Source: Flavobacteriales bacterium (GTDB taxonomy: Bacteria > Bacteroidota > Bacteroidia > Flavobacteriales_C > GCA-002722245). Taken from it: DNA of 64,000 nucleotides. Location: assembly GCA_002717515.1 (NCBI GenBank), contig PBEC01000021.1, positions 48,091 to 112,090 of the forward strand. Reading direction: 5' to 3'. This document shows positions 1 through 10,590 of this stretch, in pieces. The number at the start of each line of letters is the position of its first letter. Position 1 is the first letter of the stretch. The notes beneath the pieces were generated by a model. The model worked only from the letters and a program-made list of their open reading frames with translations. It searched no databases and was not told where the DNA came from. The translations under genes were made by a program, and so were the position numbers.

Positions 1-228
1 CGAAGTTTATTTTTCTCAATGGTTGAAAGTAACCATGAAGGATTACCTACCAAGAGAGTTTTCATTGGGCAACCCGTTGCTTATGGGGACAAATCTTTCT
101 TAAGGTTAGCCATTGGCGCAAATAATATTGTAAACATTCACAACAGAGGGGGCGATACTTTTGAAATCGAAAAAAGAATTATTGCCATTATTAAACAAAA
201 ATTAATTGATTTTGAAGGAAATCAGTAA
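1..228 (+). CDS. C-terminal fragment of a CDS entering from the left edge; family uncertain
   Basis: Frame is open from base 1 (RSLFFSMVESNHEG...); the ATG at 19 may be internal. Followed by an overlapping decarboxylase gene. Confidence 0.5.
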   Translation, partial: RSLFFSMVESNHEGLPTKRVFIGQPVAYGDKSFLRLAIGANNIVNIHNRGGDTFEIEKRIIAIIKQKLIDFEGNQ

Positions 229-1375
229 AGCATTTGCTGAAAAAATTTTAGCTGAAGCAAAAACAAAAGAATTAACGAGTCCTAAAGCAAATTACTTCTA
301 TCTGAAGAAAGCTCTTGACTACCGCTTAAACTTGCTGGTTGAGCACTTCCCAAAAAACACGCTACACGCAATTGCCGTTAAAACCAATAATCACCCAAAA
401 GTGCTAAAGCATATTGCAGACAGAGGATTCGGCTTGGAAGCAGCATCAATAGAAGAGGTGAAATTGGCGCAGAATGCAGGTGTTCCAACAAATAAAATAG
501 TTTTTGATTCACCTGTTAAAACAAGAAGTGAAATTGACTATTGTCATAATAATCTCAGTGGAGCCTTAGTAAATGTAAATTGTTTAGAAGAAATAAAACG
601 TTATCCAAAAGAATTTTCATGCAAATTAGGTCTGCGTATAAATCCACTAATAGATGTAAATACGGACAAAAGTCTTAACGTTTCAAAAATAAATTCGAAA
701 TTTGGAGTGCCTTTAAACAAACGTGAGGAAATATTTAAAGTCCTTACAGAATCCGACCAATTTACAGCTGTTCATTTTCATATTGGATCTGGAATATCAG
801 ATTTTAAACCCAACTTAAAAGCCTACAAACTACTTACGGAGTTTATTGAAGAAATAAATGAAGAAAGGAAAAAAAACGGTATTTCTAATTCTATTGACAC
901 TTTAGATATTGGTGGAGGAATTGATTTTGAAATGGAAAAAAACAACGGCTTGGAAGATTTTACCAAAAAATTAAGTAAATTAACTAAAAACAATGATATT
1001 AAGATAGTTACAGAATTTGGAAAGTTTATTCATGAAAAAAACTCCTTTGTTTCTTCATCGGTTGAATACGTAACCAAAAACACTTCAGATTCACACAATG
1101 CTTTCATTCATGTAGGAGCCGATTTATTTTTAAGAAAGGTATATTCCTCAATGAAAATTGAATATCCGTTTGCAGTTGTTGGAAAAGAAGGTTCGAAGCA
1201 AAATTATCGAATTGTAGGACCTTTATGCTTTGCTGGAGATGTTCTTTACGAATCCATTCAACTTCCGATTTTAAATGAGGGTGATGAAGTTATTATATTT
1301 AACACTGGTGCTAACACCTATAGTATGTGGTCTAGACATTGCAGTAGGGAGAATATAAACTTTATCTTTCTTTAA
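206..1375 (+). CDS. Fold-type III PLP-dependent decarboxylase (Orn/DAP/Arg decarboxylase-2 family)
   Basis: HFHIGSGISDF, DIGGGIDF, VGPLCFAGDVLYE motifs. Start appears to be TTG (206 or 212), overlapping the upstream CDS. Confidence 0.8.
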   Translation: MILKEISKAFAEKILAEAKTKELTSPKANYFYLKKALDYRLNLLVEHFPKNTLHAIAVKTNNHPKVLKHIADRGFGLEAASIEEVKLAQNAGVPTNKIVFDSPVKTRSEIDYCHNNLSGALVNVNCLEEIKRYPKEFSCKLGLRINPLIDVNTDKSLNVSKINSKFGVPLNKREEIFKVLTESDQFTAVHFHIGSGISDFKPNLKAYKLLTEFIEEINEERKKNGISNSIDTLDIGGGIDFEMEKNNGLEDFTKKLSKLTKNNDIKIVTEFGKFIHEKNSFVSSSVEYVTKNTSDSHNAFIHVGADLFLRKVYSSMKIEYPFAVVGKEGSKQNYRIVGPLCFAGDVLYESIQLPILNEGDEVIIFNTGANTYSMWSRHCSRENINFIFL

Positions 1376-1400
1376 AATTGTGCTTTAATTCAATTTTACA

Positions 1401-2111
1401 ATGAAAAAAATACTTCTGGGAACATTCTTGATTTCATCTCTTTTGAGTTTCTGTCAATCGGAAAAAAAGGAAAAAAAGTTTAAAATAACTCGAGCTAATT
1501 TCAATTTGAATTTTGGGACAGCCTACAATTTACCAACTTATCTAAAAATTCAACAATCAGGATATGAGGCTATAGAACTATGGGCAAGATATGCTACAAG
1601 AGGCTTTGAGGCTCCCGTATATTGGGACTACAAACTGGAAATTGAAACTAAAAATAACGTTGTTGGCTTACGATCCACACATCATAAATTACACCTAACC
1701 AACCCAACTCCTGAAATCAGTACTTTTAGTATTACTCACGGTTACAATTTAGTAACCGCTTATTACGGTTGGAAAATGAAACATTTCGATTTACTTTTTG
1801 GTGGAGGTATTGCTTTTTCTCATCCTGAAGGTGTTGTTCGAAATGAATACATTGCTTTAGAGGAAGGAATTCCACTTTACGGAGGGAAGTACAGGTTGAC
1901 AGCACCTAATTTTGAAGTAGAAATCAAAAGAAAATGGTACTTAAACAAACTAATATTTTTAAATGTAGGCTCTCGATTTATTGGAGGTTATGCAAAGCCA
2001 AAAATTATTAATGGCTATATCGAAACCTATCCGATAGGTTTCCATTTAACGACAGGGTTAGGAATAGATTTTTATAGTAAAAAGAAATGCATCCCTTGCG
2101 ATGAAAAATAA
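1401..2111 (+). CDS. Hypothetical exported protein
   Basis: N-terminal signal-like sequence MKKILLGTFLISSLLSFCQS; no recognised domain. Confidence 0.6.
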   Translation: MKKILLGTFLISSLLSFCQSEKKEKKFKITRANFNLNFGTAYNLPTYLKIQQSGYEAIELWARYATRGFEAPVYWDYKLEIETKNNVVGLRSTHHKLHLTNPTPEISTFSITHGYNLVTAYYGWKMKHFDLLFGGGIAFSHPEGVVRNEYIALEEGIPLYGGKYRLTAPNFEVEIKRKWYLNKLIFLNVGSRFIGGYAKPKIINGYIETYPIGFHLTTGLGIDFYSKKKCIPCDEK

Positions 2112-2161
2112 AAATGCCGAACTAATCTTAGCCCAGCATTTTTCCAAAAATTTAATTCGAC

Positions 2162-2473
2162 CTATTTTTTTCTTGGGTCAGCTCCTTCTCCATTTATAAT
2201 CGAAATTGAAGCTTTTTCAATCTTAAGTTTAGCTTGACTTTCTAAAGCAATTACAACAGCACTATCAGATGTTTCATGAATCACACCGTGTATACCACCT
2301 GCAGTTATAACCTCATCTCCTTTTTTTATTGCATCGCGTTTTTTAGCAAGCTCTTTTTCCTTTTTCTTTTGCGGACGAATCATAAAGAAATACATCACTA
2401 CAAAAATAGCAGCAAAAACCACAAGCATATTCATGCTCGATCCTGCTGGTTGTTCCAGTAAAATTGTGTTCAT
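2162..2473 (-). CDS. yajC: Preprotein translocase subunit YajC
   Basis: Single TM followed by MIRPQKKKEKE and KKGDEVITAGGIHG motif. Confidence 0.93.
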   Translation of the reverse strand: MNTILLEQPAGSSMNMLVVFAAIFVVMYFFMIRPQKKKEKELAKKRDAIKKGDEVITAGGIHGVIHETSDSAVVIALESQAKLKIEKASISIINGEGADPRKK

Positions 2474-2494
2474 TGTAAAGTTTAAGTTTTAAAT

Positions 2495-2947
2495 TTATTT
2501 TTTTTCTAAAGTTGTACCACGCAAAGTTAATCTAATTTTGGAATCCTGCCCATTGGACTCAACAACTATTCCAACTCTGAATTTTTTGCCAATTGGTTTT
2601 CCTGAGTTGTTAACCTCAGCTTTAATAACCCCCTTTTGACCTGGGTTTAATGGCTCTTCTGGGTATTCAACATTGGTACAACCACAAGAGCCCTTAACAT
2701 TTGTGAGAACAAGTGGAGCGTCTCCATTGTTAACAAAGTAAAAGGAATGTTCCAATTCAGTCCCTTCCTCAACAGGTGGAAACTCATATTCTGTTTCGTT
2801 AAAAAGCATACTTGCACCACCATTTATTTGTCGAAAATCTTCTATCGCAGAATAATTATTCACAACAATCGAGGAGTCTATGTTTTCGGTTTTATTCTCG
2901 CAAGAAAATAAAATCAAAATTAACGATGTGAAAAATAAAGTTTTCAT
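2495..2947 (-). CDS. DUF1573 domain lipoprotein
   Basis: Lipobox-like LILFSC; EFPPVEEGTELEHSFYFVNNGDAPLVLTNVKGSCGCT is typical of DUF1573. Confidence 0.85.
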   Translation of the reverse strand: MKTLFFTSLILILFSCENKTENIDSSIVVNNYSAIEDFRQINGGASMLFNETEYEFPPVEEGTELEHSFYFVNNGDAPLVLTNVKGSCGCTNVEYPEEPLNPGQKGVIKAEVNNSGKPIGKKFRVGIVVESNGQDSKIRLTLRGTTLEKK

Positions 2948-2951
2948 ATTC

Positions 2952-3899
2952 TCAATTCACGAGCCCGCGCCCTACTTTTTTAATTTCTCCTTTTTGTTTC
3001 AAATCTGGAACAATTTTATCCAAGATACCATTAATAAACACTCTACTCTTTGGTGTACTATATGTTTTGGAGAGCTCTATATATTCATTCAAAGTGACTT
3101 TAATCGGAACAGAGGATATTTTAATAAGCTCACAAACTGCCATCTTCATAAAGATAAAGTCAACAACAGCAATACGATCGGCTTCCCAATTTTTGGCTTT
3201 ATCCATTATGATATCTTGATAAGAGGAGTTATTAATAAGGGTTTGGCGATAAAGGGTTTTAATAAAATCCAAATCATCTTCAATATCCTTAAACAACTCA
3301 GGAACCCTGAAGTTTTCAAAAAACCTAGATTGATATCCCTTTAGATACTTCACAAGATATCCACAAACAAAGTAATGGTCATCCGTCCAATGAATACTTC
3401 TATCTTGAAAAAGGTCCTGCAATATTTCATTGTCGGCGATAAATTCTCGATAAATTTTAATTAAGAAGTTTTTTTGAATTTCGATGTCGAAATCAAGAGA
3501 AGCCATATACTTTTGATAAGTATCAGACTCTTCAATCGATTTGAAAAGTTTCTGAATAATATCGCTGTTGTTGGTCCATGAAATTTTATATTCCTCTACT
3601 TTTTTTTGAAGAGGCATACTGTTCGTTAATGCATTCAGAACTTCGTTATCAACAAATCTTAAGTTTGGATTTAAATCTTCTTCGGAAGGAAGTTTTTTGT
3701 TTTTACGTTCTTCAACTCTTTTGCTGGCAAAACTTTGCAATTGAGTAAAAACAGATACATGAAGAACAAAGAGTTCATGGATTCTATCAATACTTTTGAG
3801 AAGCTCTCTCTCTCCAACTCCTAAATCGTTTTTTGCCCCTCTTAAATAGGAATAAATCGCTTGAAAAACTTTAATTCTTAGATGTCTTCTGTTAAGCAT
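2952..3899 (-). CDS. nusB: Transcription antitermination factor NusB
   Basis: MLNRRHLRIKVFQAIYSY start and C-terminal NEYIELSKTYSTPKSRVFINGILDKI motif. Confidence 0.92.
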   Translation of the reverse strand: MLNRRHLRIKVFQAIYSYLRGAKNDLGVGERELLKSIDRIHELFVLHVSVFTQLQSFASKRVEERKNKKLPSEEDLNPNLRFVDNEVLNALTNSMPLQKKVEEYKISWTNNSDIIQKLFKSIEESDTYQKYMASLDFDIEIQKNFLIKIYREFIADNEILQDLFQDRSIHWTDDHYFVCGYLVKYLKGYQSRFFENFRVPELFKDIEDDLDFIKTLYRQTLINNSSYQDIIMDKAKNWEADRIAVVDFIFMKMAVCELIKISSVPIKVTLNEYIELSKTYSTPKSRVFINGILDKIVPDLKQKGEIKKVGRGLVN

Positions 3900-3961
3900 A
3901 AGAACGAATAATTATCAAAACAAAGATAACTTAATATTTCAACAAAAAAGCACAAAAAAAG

Positions 3962-5167
3962 TTAATCGTTTTCATTTACAGGCAGTGGTTCATTCAAAAC
4001 TACATTCCACGGCAAACCGTAATCACCTATTTGCTCCATGAAAGGGTCTGGATTCATTTCCTCAACATTAAAAACGCCAGACCTCATCCATACACCTGTT
4101 GCCATTAATTTTGCACCCAACATTGCAGGTACACCGGTTGTATAGGCTACGCCCTGACCATTTACATCCCTGTATGCATCTTGATGCTTACAGTTATTGT
4201 AGATGTAGCAAGTTTTAATCTCCCCATTTTTGACACCTGTTATTTGACAACCAATTGAAGTTTCTCCCGAATAATTAGCGCCCAACTCCGAGGGTTCTGG
4301 AAGGATTGCCTTAAGAAACTGTAAAGGCTGAATCATATGGCCTTCATAATTAATAGGCTCGATACTAGTCATGCCTATATTTTCAAGTACTTTTAAGTGC
4401 GTTAAATATTCTTTTCCAAAAGTCATCCAAAAACGAGCTCTTTTTAGCGTAGGGAAATTTTTTACCAAACTCTCCAATTCCTCATGATACATTAAATAAC
4501 TCTCTTTGTGACCAATTTCAGGATAAAATATAGACTTATGAATTTCCAAAGGCTTGGTCTCTTTCCATGAACCGTTTTCCCAAAACTTTCCAGGCTGAGT
4601 AATCTCTCTGATGTTTACCTCTGGATTAAAATTCGTTGCAAAAGCTTTTCCATGATCACCACCATTACAGTCAACAATATCAAGAAAATGAATCTCGTCA
4701 AAATAATGCTTAGCGGCATAAGCTGTATATATTTGAGTTACTCCCGGGTCAAAACCACAACCGAGTAAAGCCATAATACCTGCAGATTCAAATCGCTTTT
4801 TGTATGCCCATTGCCATGAGTATTCAAATTTAGCTTCGTCCTTTGGTTCATAATTAGCTGTATCTAAATAATGAGTTTTCGTTTGCAAGCATGCTTCCAT
4901 AATTGTTAAATCCTGATAAGGCAAGGCTAAATTCACAACTAACTCTGCTCCTGTCTTTTTTATCAAATCAACAATTTGATTGGTATAATCGGCATCTAAC
5001 TGGGCTGTTTCTATTTTTAACTGTGAAACTTCTGAAGCAATTTTATCGCATTTGGACTTTGTTCTTGAAGCTAATGTAATTTCACTAAAAACTTCGGACA
5101 ACCGAGCTATTTTTTTTGTTGCAACATTGCTTACACCTCCTGCCCCAATAATCAGTACCTTTTTCAT
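3962..5167 (-). CDS. Saccharopine dehydrogenase-like protein; probable carboxy(nor)spermidine synthase
   Basis: MKKVLIIGAGGVSNVATKKIA NAD-binding start. Likely start is the Met at 5167, not the ORF-track start at 5200. Confidence 0.8.
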   Translation of the reverse strand: MKKVLIIGAGGVSNVATKKIARLSEVFSEITLASRTKSKCDKIASEVSQLKIETAQLDADYTNQIVDLIKKTGAELVVNLALPYQDLTIMEACLQTKTHYLDTANYEPKDEAKFEYSWQWAYKKRFESAGIMALLGCGFDPGVTQIYTAYAAKHYFDEIHFLDIVDCNGGDHGKAFATNFNPEVNIREITQPGKFWENGSWKETKPLEIHKSIFYPEIGHKESYLMYHEELESLVKNFPTLKRARFWMTFGKEYLTHLKVLENIGMTSIEPINYEGHMIQPLQFLKAILPEPSELGANYSGETSIGCQITGVKNGEIKTCYIYNNCKHQDAYRDVNGQGVAYTTGVPAMLGAKLMATGVWMRSGVFNVEEMNPDPFMEQIGDYGLPWNVVLNEPLPVNEND

Positions 5168-5228
5168 GCTTTTTTTTTGCAAAAATAATATCCAAATCAA
5201 TTCAAAACACTATAATTGTTAAGGAACT

Positions 5229-6146
5229 ATGAAATTTTTTATTACTCTTATTTTTTTTGCTCACGGTAATATCATTCTTGCTCAACAAGACTCTATAAAT
5301 ATTTTATTTTACAATGTGGAGAATCTATTTGACACCAAAGACGACTCTTTAAAAAATGACAATGAGTTTTTACCATCCAGCAAAAAAAAATGGACAAGTT
5401 CGAAATGGAATATAAAAACGAACAATATTGTTAAGATTATTGCAGCAAACAACTTCCCTGAAATAATTGGTTTGTGCGAGGTCGAAAACTCCGATGTGCT
5501 GAAAAAAATCACAAGTCATTATTTACTACGTACTAAAAACTACTCCATCATTCATTTCGATTCACCCGACAGAAGGGGAATTGACTGCGCTCTGCTCTAC
5601 CAATCTAATAAATTAGATCTCCTTTCTATGAAGCCAAACGAAGTGAATTTAAACGGAAGAAAAACCAGAGATATTCTAAGCGCAACTTTTACCCACCTCG
5701 ATGACACTTTTAGCATTTATGTAAACCATTGGCCCAGCAGATATGGAGGTAGAAAAAAATCAAACTCAAAAAGGGAAATTGCTGCTAAAACCTTATTAAA
5801 ACTTATGGACTCGACTTACAAGGATAATCCAAATTACAAAATCATTGCTATGGGAGACTTTAATGATGAACCTCTGGATTCAAGTTTACTCAACTTTACA
5901 AACTACAGCAATCGTTCTTTGGAACTAAAGGGAACCATAAAATACCAAGGTAAATGGCAAATTTTCGATCAATTTATTTGCTCAAAAAACTTTGAATATA
6001 AACTAATGGTTTATCGCGCAGATTTTTTATTGGAAGAGGATAAAACTTACGGAGGCAGTAAACCTTACAGGACTTATTATGGACCATTTTACAACGGCGG
6101 ATTCTCAGACCATTTACCCATAAAACTCACTTTTTTCGGACCATGA
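5229..6146 (+). CDS. Endonuclease/exonuclease/phosphatase family protein
   Basis: FYNVENLFDTKDD, GLCEVEN, NHWPSRYGG, AMGDFNDEP, SDHLPI motifs. Confidence 0.9.
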   Translation: MKFFITLIFFAHGNIILAQQDSINILFYNVENLFDTKDDSLKNDNEFLPSSKKKWTSSKWNIKTNNIVKIIAANNFPEIIGLCEVENSDVLKKITSHYLLRTKNYSIIHFDSPDRRGIDCALLYQSNKLDLLSMKPNEVNLNGRKTRDILSATFTHLDDTFSIYVNHWPSRYGGRKKSNSKREIAAKTLLKLMDSTYKDNPNYKIIAMGDFNDEPLDSSLLNFTNYSNRSLELKGTIKYQGKWQIFDQFICSKNFEYKLMVYRADFLLEEDKTYGGSKPYRTYYGPFYNGGFSDHLPIKLTFFGP

Positions 6147-6768
6147 ATAAACCATCACGAACAGGAAGTAAAACATTTTCAACACGTTCGTCCTCTTGTA
6201 ATAATTTAGCCAAATCAACAAGAGTTACCGTTTCTCTATCTTTTAGATCAACTTTTTGGGTTACTTTACCACTCCAAAGTACATTATCAAAAATCAAAAA
6301 CCCTCCTTTTTTCACAGAATCAAAAACTAAATTATAATAATTTATATAGTTTTCTTTGTCAGCATCTATAAACACTAAATCCCATTTTCTTTTTAAAGAA
6401 GGAACTACTTTTGTTGCATCTCCAACATGCATTTCAACACATTCTTTCAAACCTGCTTTTTCAATAAATGAAAGAGCAAAATCCTCTAATTCTTCATTAA
6501 CATCTATAGTATATAGCTTTCCTCCTTTTTTTAAACCTCTGGCTAAACATATTGCACTATAGCCTGTATATGTTCCTATCTCAAGAATATACTCGGGTTG
6601 AATCATTTTAGAAAAAAAAGTCAGCAATTGTCCTTGAAGGTGACCAGAAAGCATTCTGGGACGAAGAATTTTTTGATGTGTTTCTCGATGCAACCGATAT
6701 AAAACATCGTCTTCTTTCTGAGTGTAAAGAGTACAATAATCATTAATTTCTTTCGGTAAAAAATCCAT
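6127..6768 (-). CDS. SAM-dependent O-methyltransferase (family 3)
   Basis: ILEIGTYTGYSAICLARGL, VFIDADKENYINYY motifs. Overlaps the convergent upstream gene by about 20 bp. Confidence 0.9.
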   Translation of the reverse strand: MDFLPKEINDYCTLYTQKEDDVLYRLHRETHQKILRPRMLSGHLQGQLLTFFSKMIQPEYILEIGTYTGYSAICLARGLKKGGKLYTIDVNEELEDFALSFIEKAGLKECVEMHVGDATKVVPSLKRKWDLVFIDADKENYINYYNLVFDSVKKGGFLIFDNVLWSGKVTQKVDLKDRETVTLVDLAKLLQEDERVENVLLPVRDGLFMVRKK

Positions 6769-6769
6769 T

Positions 6770-7996
6770 TTATTTCGATTGAAAAGTAAGTTTAAATAAT
6801 TTTTTCGGGTGCATTATTTCATTTGCAACTTCCAATAATTCCGTGGAAGTGATTTTTTCAAATTCACTTAATACTTTATCCAAATTATCTACCTTGTCAA
6901 AAAGCAATTTACTCTTACCATTTGCAAGCATAACTCCCAGGTTATTTTCCATACTAATTACCAATTGTCCTTTTACCTGTTTTTTTGCCTGACTTAACTG
7001 TATTGTACCTAAAGATTGATTACAAAGTTTTAAAAATTCTTTTTGAATTAATTTTTCAACTCTAAATGTGTTTTTTGGATCACTGGCAAAATAAACACTA
7101 AAAGATCCACAATCAGAATATATGGTACAATTACTTTCAAGCATGTAAGTAAACCCATACTTTTCCCTTATACTCAAATTTAACCTACTATTCATTGCAG
7201 GCCCACCCAAAAGGTTGTTGAGCAGCAATAAACTATTTTTTGATGGATGATCGGCGGAGTATCCCCTCCCTCCAATCATAGTGTGAGTTTGGTGAACATC
7301 CCTTTTAACAATTTTATCTTTGGGAAACACCAATTTTGGAAGACTCCTTTTTTGTGATTCAATTTTAGTGGATTTTATTTCAAAATATTTTTCTAAATAA
7401 TTGATGAGTTTTTTTAAAGGATAACTACCTATTGAACTTATTACCATTCTTTCGGGAATGTAGTACTTTTTCACAAAATTTAAAACGTCAGAACGCTTAA
7501 TGGATTTCACCTGAAGTTCAGTCCCTAGAATATCGTTCCCTAAAGAATGACCCTTAAATAACTGCTTATCAAATTCATCAAATATTAAATCCGTAGGAGA
7601 ATCTTTATAGCTGTTAATTTCCTCAACAACAACTTCCTTTTCTTTTTGTAACTCCTGATTGGGGAAATTAGAATTGAATATAATATCGGATAGTAGCTCT
7701 AACGCTCGACTTAAATACTCAATTGGGAAAGAAGCATAGACACAAGTTTCTTCTTTCGTTGTATAAGCATTCAATTCACCTCCAACTGAATCAAGTCTGG
7801 ATAAAACATGAAAAGCCTTTCTTTTTTTTGTTCCTTTAAAAATAACATGCTCAAGATAATGAGCAAGACCTTCTTCGCCCTTTTCCTCATCTCTGGAACC
7901 AACATTAATAAAAACACCTATATGACCTACCTTTGAATACGTATTTTGCTGATGTATGACTTGAATACCATTATTTAAAATCCCTTCTTCTATCAT
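6770..7996 (-). CDS. M16 family zinc peptidase
   Basis: Inverted zinc motif HYLEHVIFKGTKKR and VVVEEINSYKDSP. Confidence 0.93.
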   Translation of the reverse strand: MIEEGILNNGIQVIHQQNTYSKVGHIGVFINVGSRDEEKGEEGLAHYLEHVIFKGTKKRKAFHVLSRLDSVGGELNAYTTKEETCVYASFPIEYLSRALELLSDIIFNSNFPNQELQKEKEVVVEEINSYKDSPTDLIFDEFDKQLFKGHSLGNDILGTELQVKSIKRSDVLNFVKKYYIPERMVISSIGSYPLKKLINYLEKYFEIKSTKIESQKRSLPKLVFPKDKIVKRDVHQTHTMIGGRGYSADHPSKNSLLLLNNLLGGPAMNSRLNLSIREKYGFTYMLESNCTIYSDCGSFSVYFASDPKNTFRVEKLIQKEFLKLCNQSLGTIQLSQAKKQVKGQLVISMENNLGVMLANGKSKLLFDKVDNLDKVLSEFEKITSTELLEVANEIMHPKKLFKLTFQSK

Positions 7997-8518
7997 TCAA
8001 TTCAGCTTTATCCAAAACAAACCTCGATAACCTCTTATTGTTCCATCCTCATCGTAAACCTGTTCCATTGGACAAACATATTTTACCCTCTTATCAAAAC
8101 CACCTGTTGATTTATCGTAATAAAGTTCCTCTTTAAATTTTAAATAAACAATACCGGAGGCATCCAATGTTTCTTCAATCTCAATAGGCTCTAAATATCC
8201 AAATTCATCTTCCACATACTCGGTATCAATGTGATAAAAAATATCATCAAGGACCGAATCTTGCATAGGAATGAGTTCTCCAGGTAAAAAATCAAAAACT
8301 TTAAGCTCCCTACTTTTTACTTTGGATAATAAATCCTCGAGCATGTCTTTTCTGACATCCATAGGAAGCCAAGAATCTTCATACATTTCAGCAGAGGGAT
8401 CTCCTATATTTGTTTTACTTTCAACCACACCAAGTTTATCTCCCACCGAGACTTCTCCTGTAGAATTACCACACCCCATTAAAATCAAAAAACCAAAAAT
8501 TGTCAATACTTTAAACAT
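7997..8518 (-). CDS. Hypothetical lipoprotein
   Basis: Lipobox FLILMGCGN; adjacent to the M16 peptidase gene. Confidence 0.6.
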   Translation of the reverse strand: MFKVLTIFGFLILMGCGNSTGEVSVGDKLGVVESKTNIGDPSAEMYEDSWLPMDVRKDMLEDLLSKVKSRELKVFDFLPGELIPMQDSVLDDIFYHIDTEYVEDEFGYLEPIEIEETLDASGIVYLKFKEELYYDKSTGGFDKRVKYVCPMEQVYDEDGTIRGYRGLFWIKLN

Positions 8519-8627
8519 TAAAACTTTTTTTCTCGCAAAACTAGTATATTTTAGCGTTTAATTTTACCCTAATTCTTTACCTAATTAGCTTAAATAGAAT
8601 TAACCTTTTTAAAAAATTTAAGTAAAA

Positions 8628-10379
8628 ATGATTGTGCCTAAACTGGAAACCTCCATATTGTTAAAGCAGATTAAAACAGTAAATGAAAGTATTAAACTAA
8701 CCATTTTAACCTCCGTTGTTTTAGGTGCTATACTTGGACTTCAGGTTTATGAAGTTCTAAACACATCGTACTTAATCCTATGGATTACAGTGTTATTAAC
8801 CAGTATTTTCTTTCGAGTTTTCTTATTCTTCAAAAGCAAAAATGAGCCGCCTAATCGTAAAAATATAAAAAGATGGATTCAATATTGCTTTATAAACACA
8901 GCGCTATCGGCAATTTCATACGGATTAATTGCTGCCAGCGTAGGTTTCATAATAGACCCTGTAGCGCTTACTATTGTTTATATAATTATGGCAGGGGCAA
9001 CAGCCGCATCAGTTACCGTATATGGCTCACTAAAACACTTATCGAGTGTTTTCATATTCCCTATCTTAATTCCTGCAATTATAGCAAACATTCTGTTCGG
9101 AGACCTAAAGCACTTCATACTTAGCGGAATCACTCTACTTTTCTGCTATATAATATATTCAGCATCCAACATACTTTACAAAACCCTTTTAAATACACTC
9201 GAACAAAACAATGTAATTCGAAATTTAACGGAGGAAAAAGTTAGAATGGAAGAAATGGCAAAACTAAAAAGCGATTTTTTCGCAAGTATGTCTCACGAAA
9301 TAAGAACTCCTTTAAATGGAATCATTGGCCTGGTGGATTTACTTTCAAGTTCGAAAATCAATGAACAGCAAAAGCATTATTTATCTACAATTAAAAGTAG
9401 TTCAGACGACTTGCTGAATGTTATTAATGATGTATTGGATTTAAGTAAAATAGAGTCCGATAAACTGGAATTGTTTCCTCAAAAAACTTCATTAATTGAA
9501 TTTGCTAAAAGGATGGTAACACTATTCAGCGAAAGAGCAAACATAAAAGACCTTGAGCTTAAGTTAGTTCTGGATAAAAACTTGCCAGAATACATTGAGG
9601 CCGACGAACATCGATTAAGCCAGGTTATATCCAATCTTCTTTCAAATGCAATTAAGTTTACAGAAAAAGGCTCTGTAGTTCTTGAAGTTAATCTAATTGA
9701 TGTTAAACAAAATAAGTCAACAATTGAATTTAAAATCCACGACACAGGTATTGGAATCCCATTTGAAAAACAAGAACTTATCTTCACAAAATACAACCAG
9801 ATTCTCAACTCATCAAACTATGTAATAACCCAACCCGGAACAGGACTTGGGTTAAGTATAGCAAGGCAATTGGTAAACTTAATGGGTGGTGAAATCGGGC
9901 TCACGAGTCAGGAGAATAAAGGCAGTACATTTTGGATAAAAATTGAAACTCCTGTTGTTGAAAATATAAAAACTGAAAAGAATGCAGCCGATAATTCAAA
10001 TCAAGAACAATTTGAATTAAATGTTCTATTAGTTGATGATAGAGAAATTAACTTAAAAGTTGCTGGCCTTATGTTAAAAAAACTAGGCTGTAGCGTTGTA
10101 ACCGCCAGGAACGGAGAAGTAGCCATTGAAAAATATGATGAAAATCCGAAAAAGTTTGATTTGATTATTATGGACATACAAATGCCCATTATGAATGGAA
10201 TAGATGCCACAAAAAAATTAAGAAAAAAATATCCCGATAGTTTAGCGCCAATTTATGGACTAAGTGCACAAATTGAAAAAAATCTCGACAAGTCCCCAAT
10301 TGAACTTGGGTTCGATCACTACCTTACCAAACCTTTAAGTTTAGAAACATTAAAAAGCAGTTTAAATAGAATTTCCTGA
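8628..10379 (+). CDS. Membrane-bound hybrid histidine kinase (HisKA-HATPase-REC)
   Basis: Several N-terminal TM helices; H-box FFASMSHEIRTPLNGIIG; GTGLGLSIARQLV; receiver LLVDDREINLKV...DLIIMDIQMPIMNG. Confidence 0.93.
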   Translation: MIVPKLETSILLKQIKTVNESIKLTILTSVVLGAILGLQVYEVLNTSYLILWITVLLTSIFFRVFLFFKSKNEPPNRKNIKRWIQYCFINTALSAISYGLIAASVGFIIDPVALTIVYIIMAGATAASVTVYGSLKHLSSVFIFPILIPAIIANILFGDLKHFILSGITLLFCYIIYSASNILYKTLLNTLEQNNVIRNLTEEKVRMEEMAKLKSDFFASMSHEIRTPLNGIIGLVDLLSSSKINEQQKHYLSTIKSSSDDLLNVINDVLDLSKIESDKLELFPQKTSLIEFAKRMVTLFSERANIKDLELKLVLDKNLPEYIEADEHRLSQVISNLLSNAIKFTEKGSVVLEVNLIDVKQNKSTIEFKIHDTGIGIPFEKQELIFTKYNQILNSSNYVITQPGTGLGLSIARQLVNLMGGEIGLTSQENKGSTFWIKIETPVVENIKTEKNAADNSNQEQFELNVLLVDDREINLKVAGLMLKKLGCSVVTARNGEVAIEKYDENPKKFDLIIMDIQMPIMNGIDATKKLRKKYPDSLAPIYGLSAQIEKNLDKSPIELGFDHYLTKPLSLETLKSSLNRIS

Positions 10380-10590
10380 ATATTATTTTGCAAAAAAACA
10401 AAGTAAAACTAATCAATTTGCATAAGGCTCCTCGATATACTTTTTTCAATTTAATTCATTTATTTTTCTCCTTTTATTGTTTATGAACCTTAACTAAATT
10501 TTTTTGTTAATCAATTTCTATCAAACAAATTGGAAAGGTCATTCAACAACATTAAATTTGTCATCGATATACACGAACACACCGAAATAA

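Noticed and set aside
2880-3344. 154-aa + strand ORF
   Set aside because: Antisense to nusB and the start of the DUF1573 gene; no recognisable protein features.
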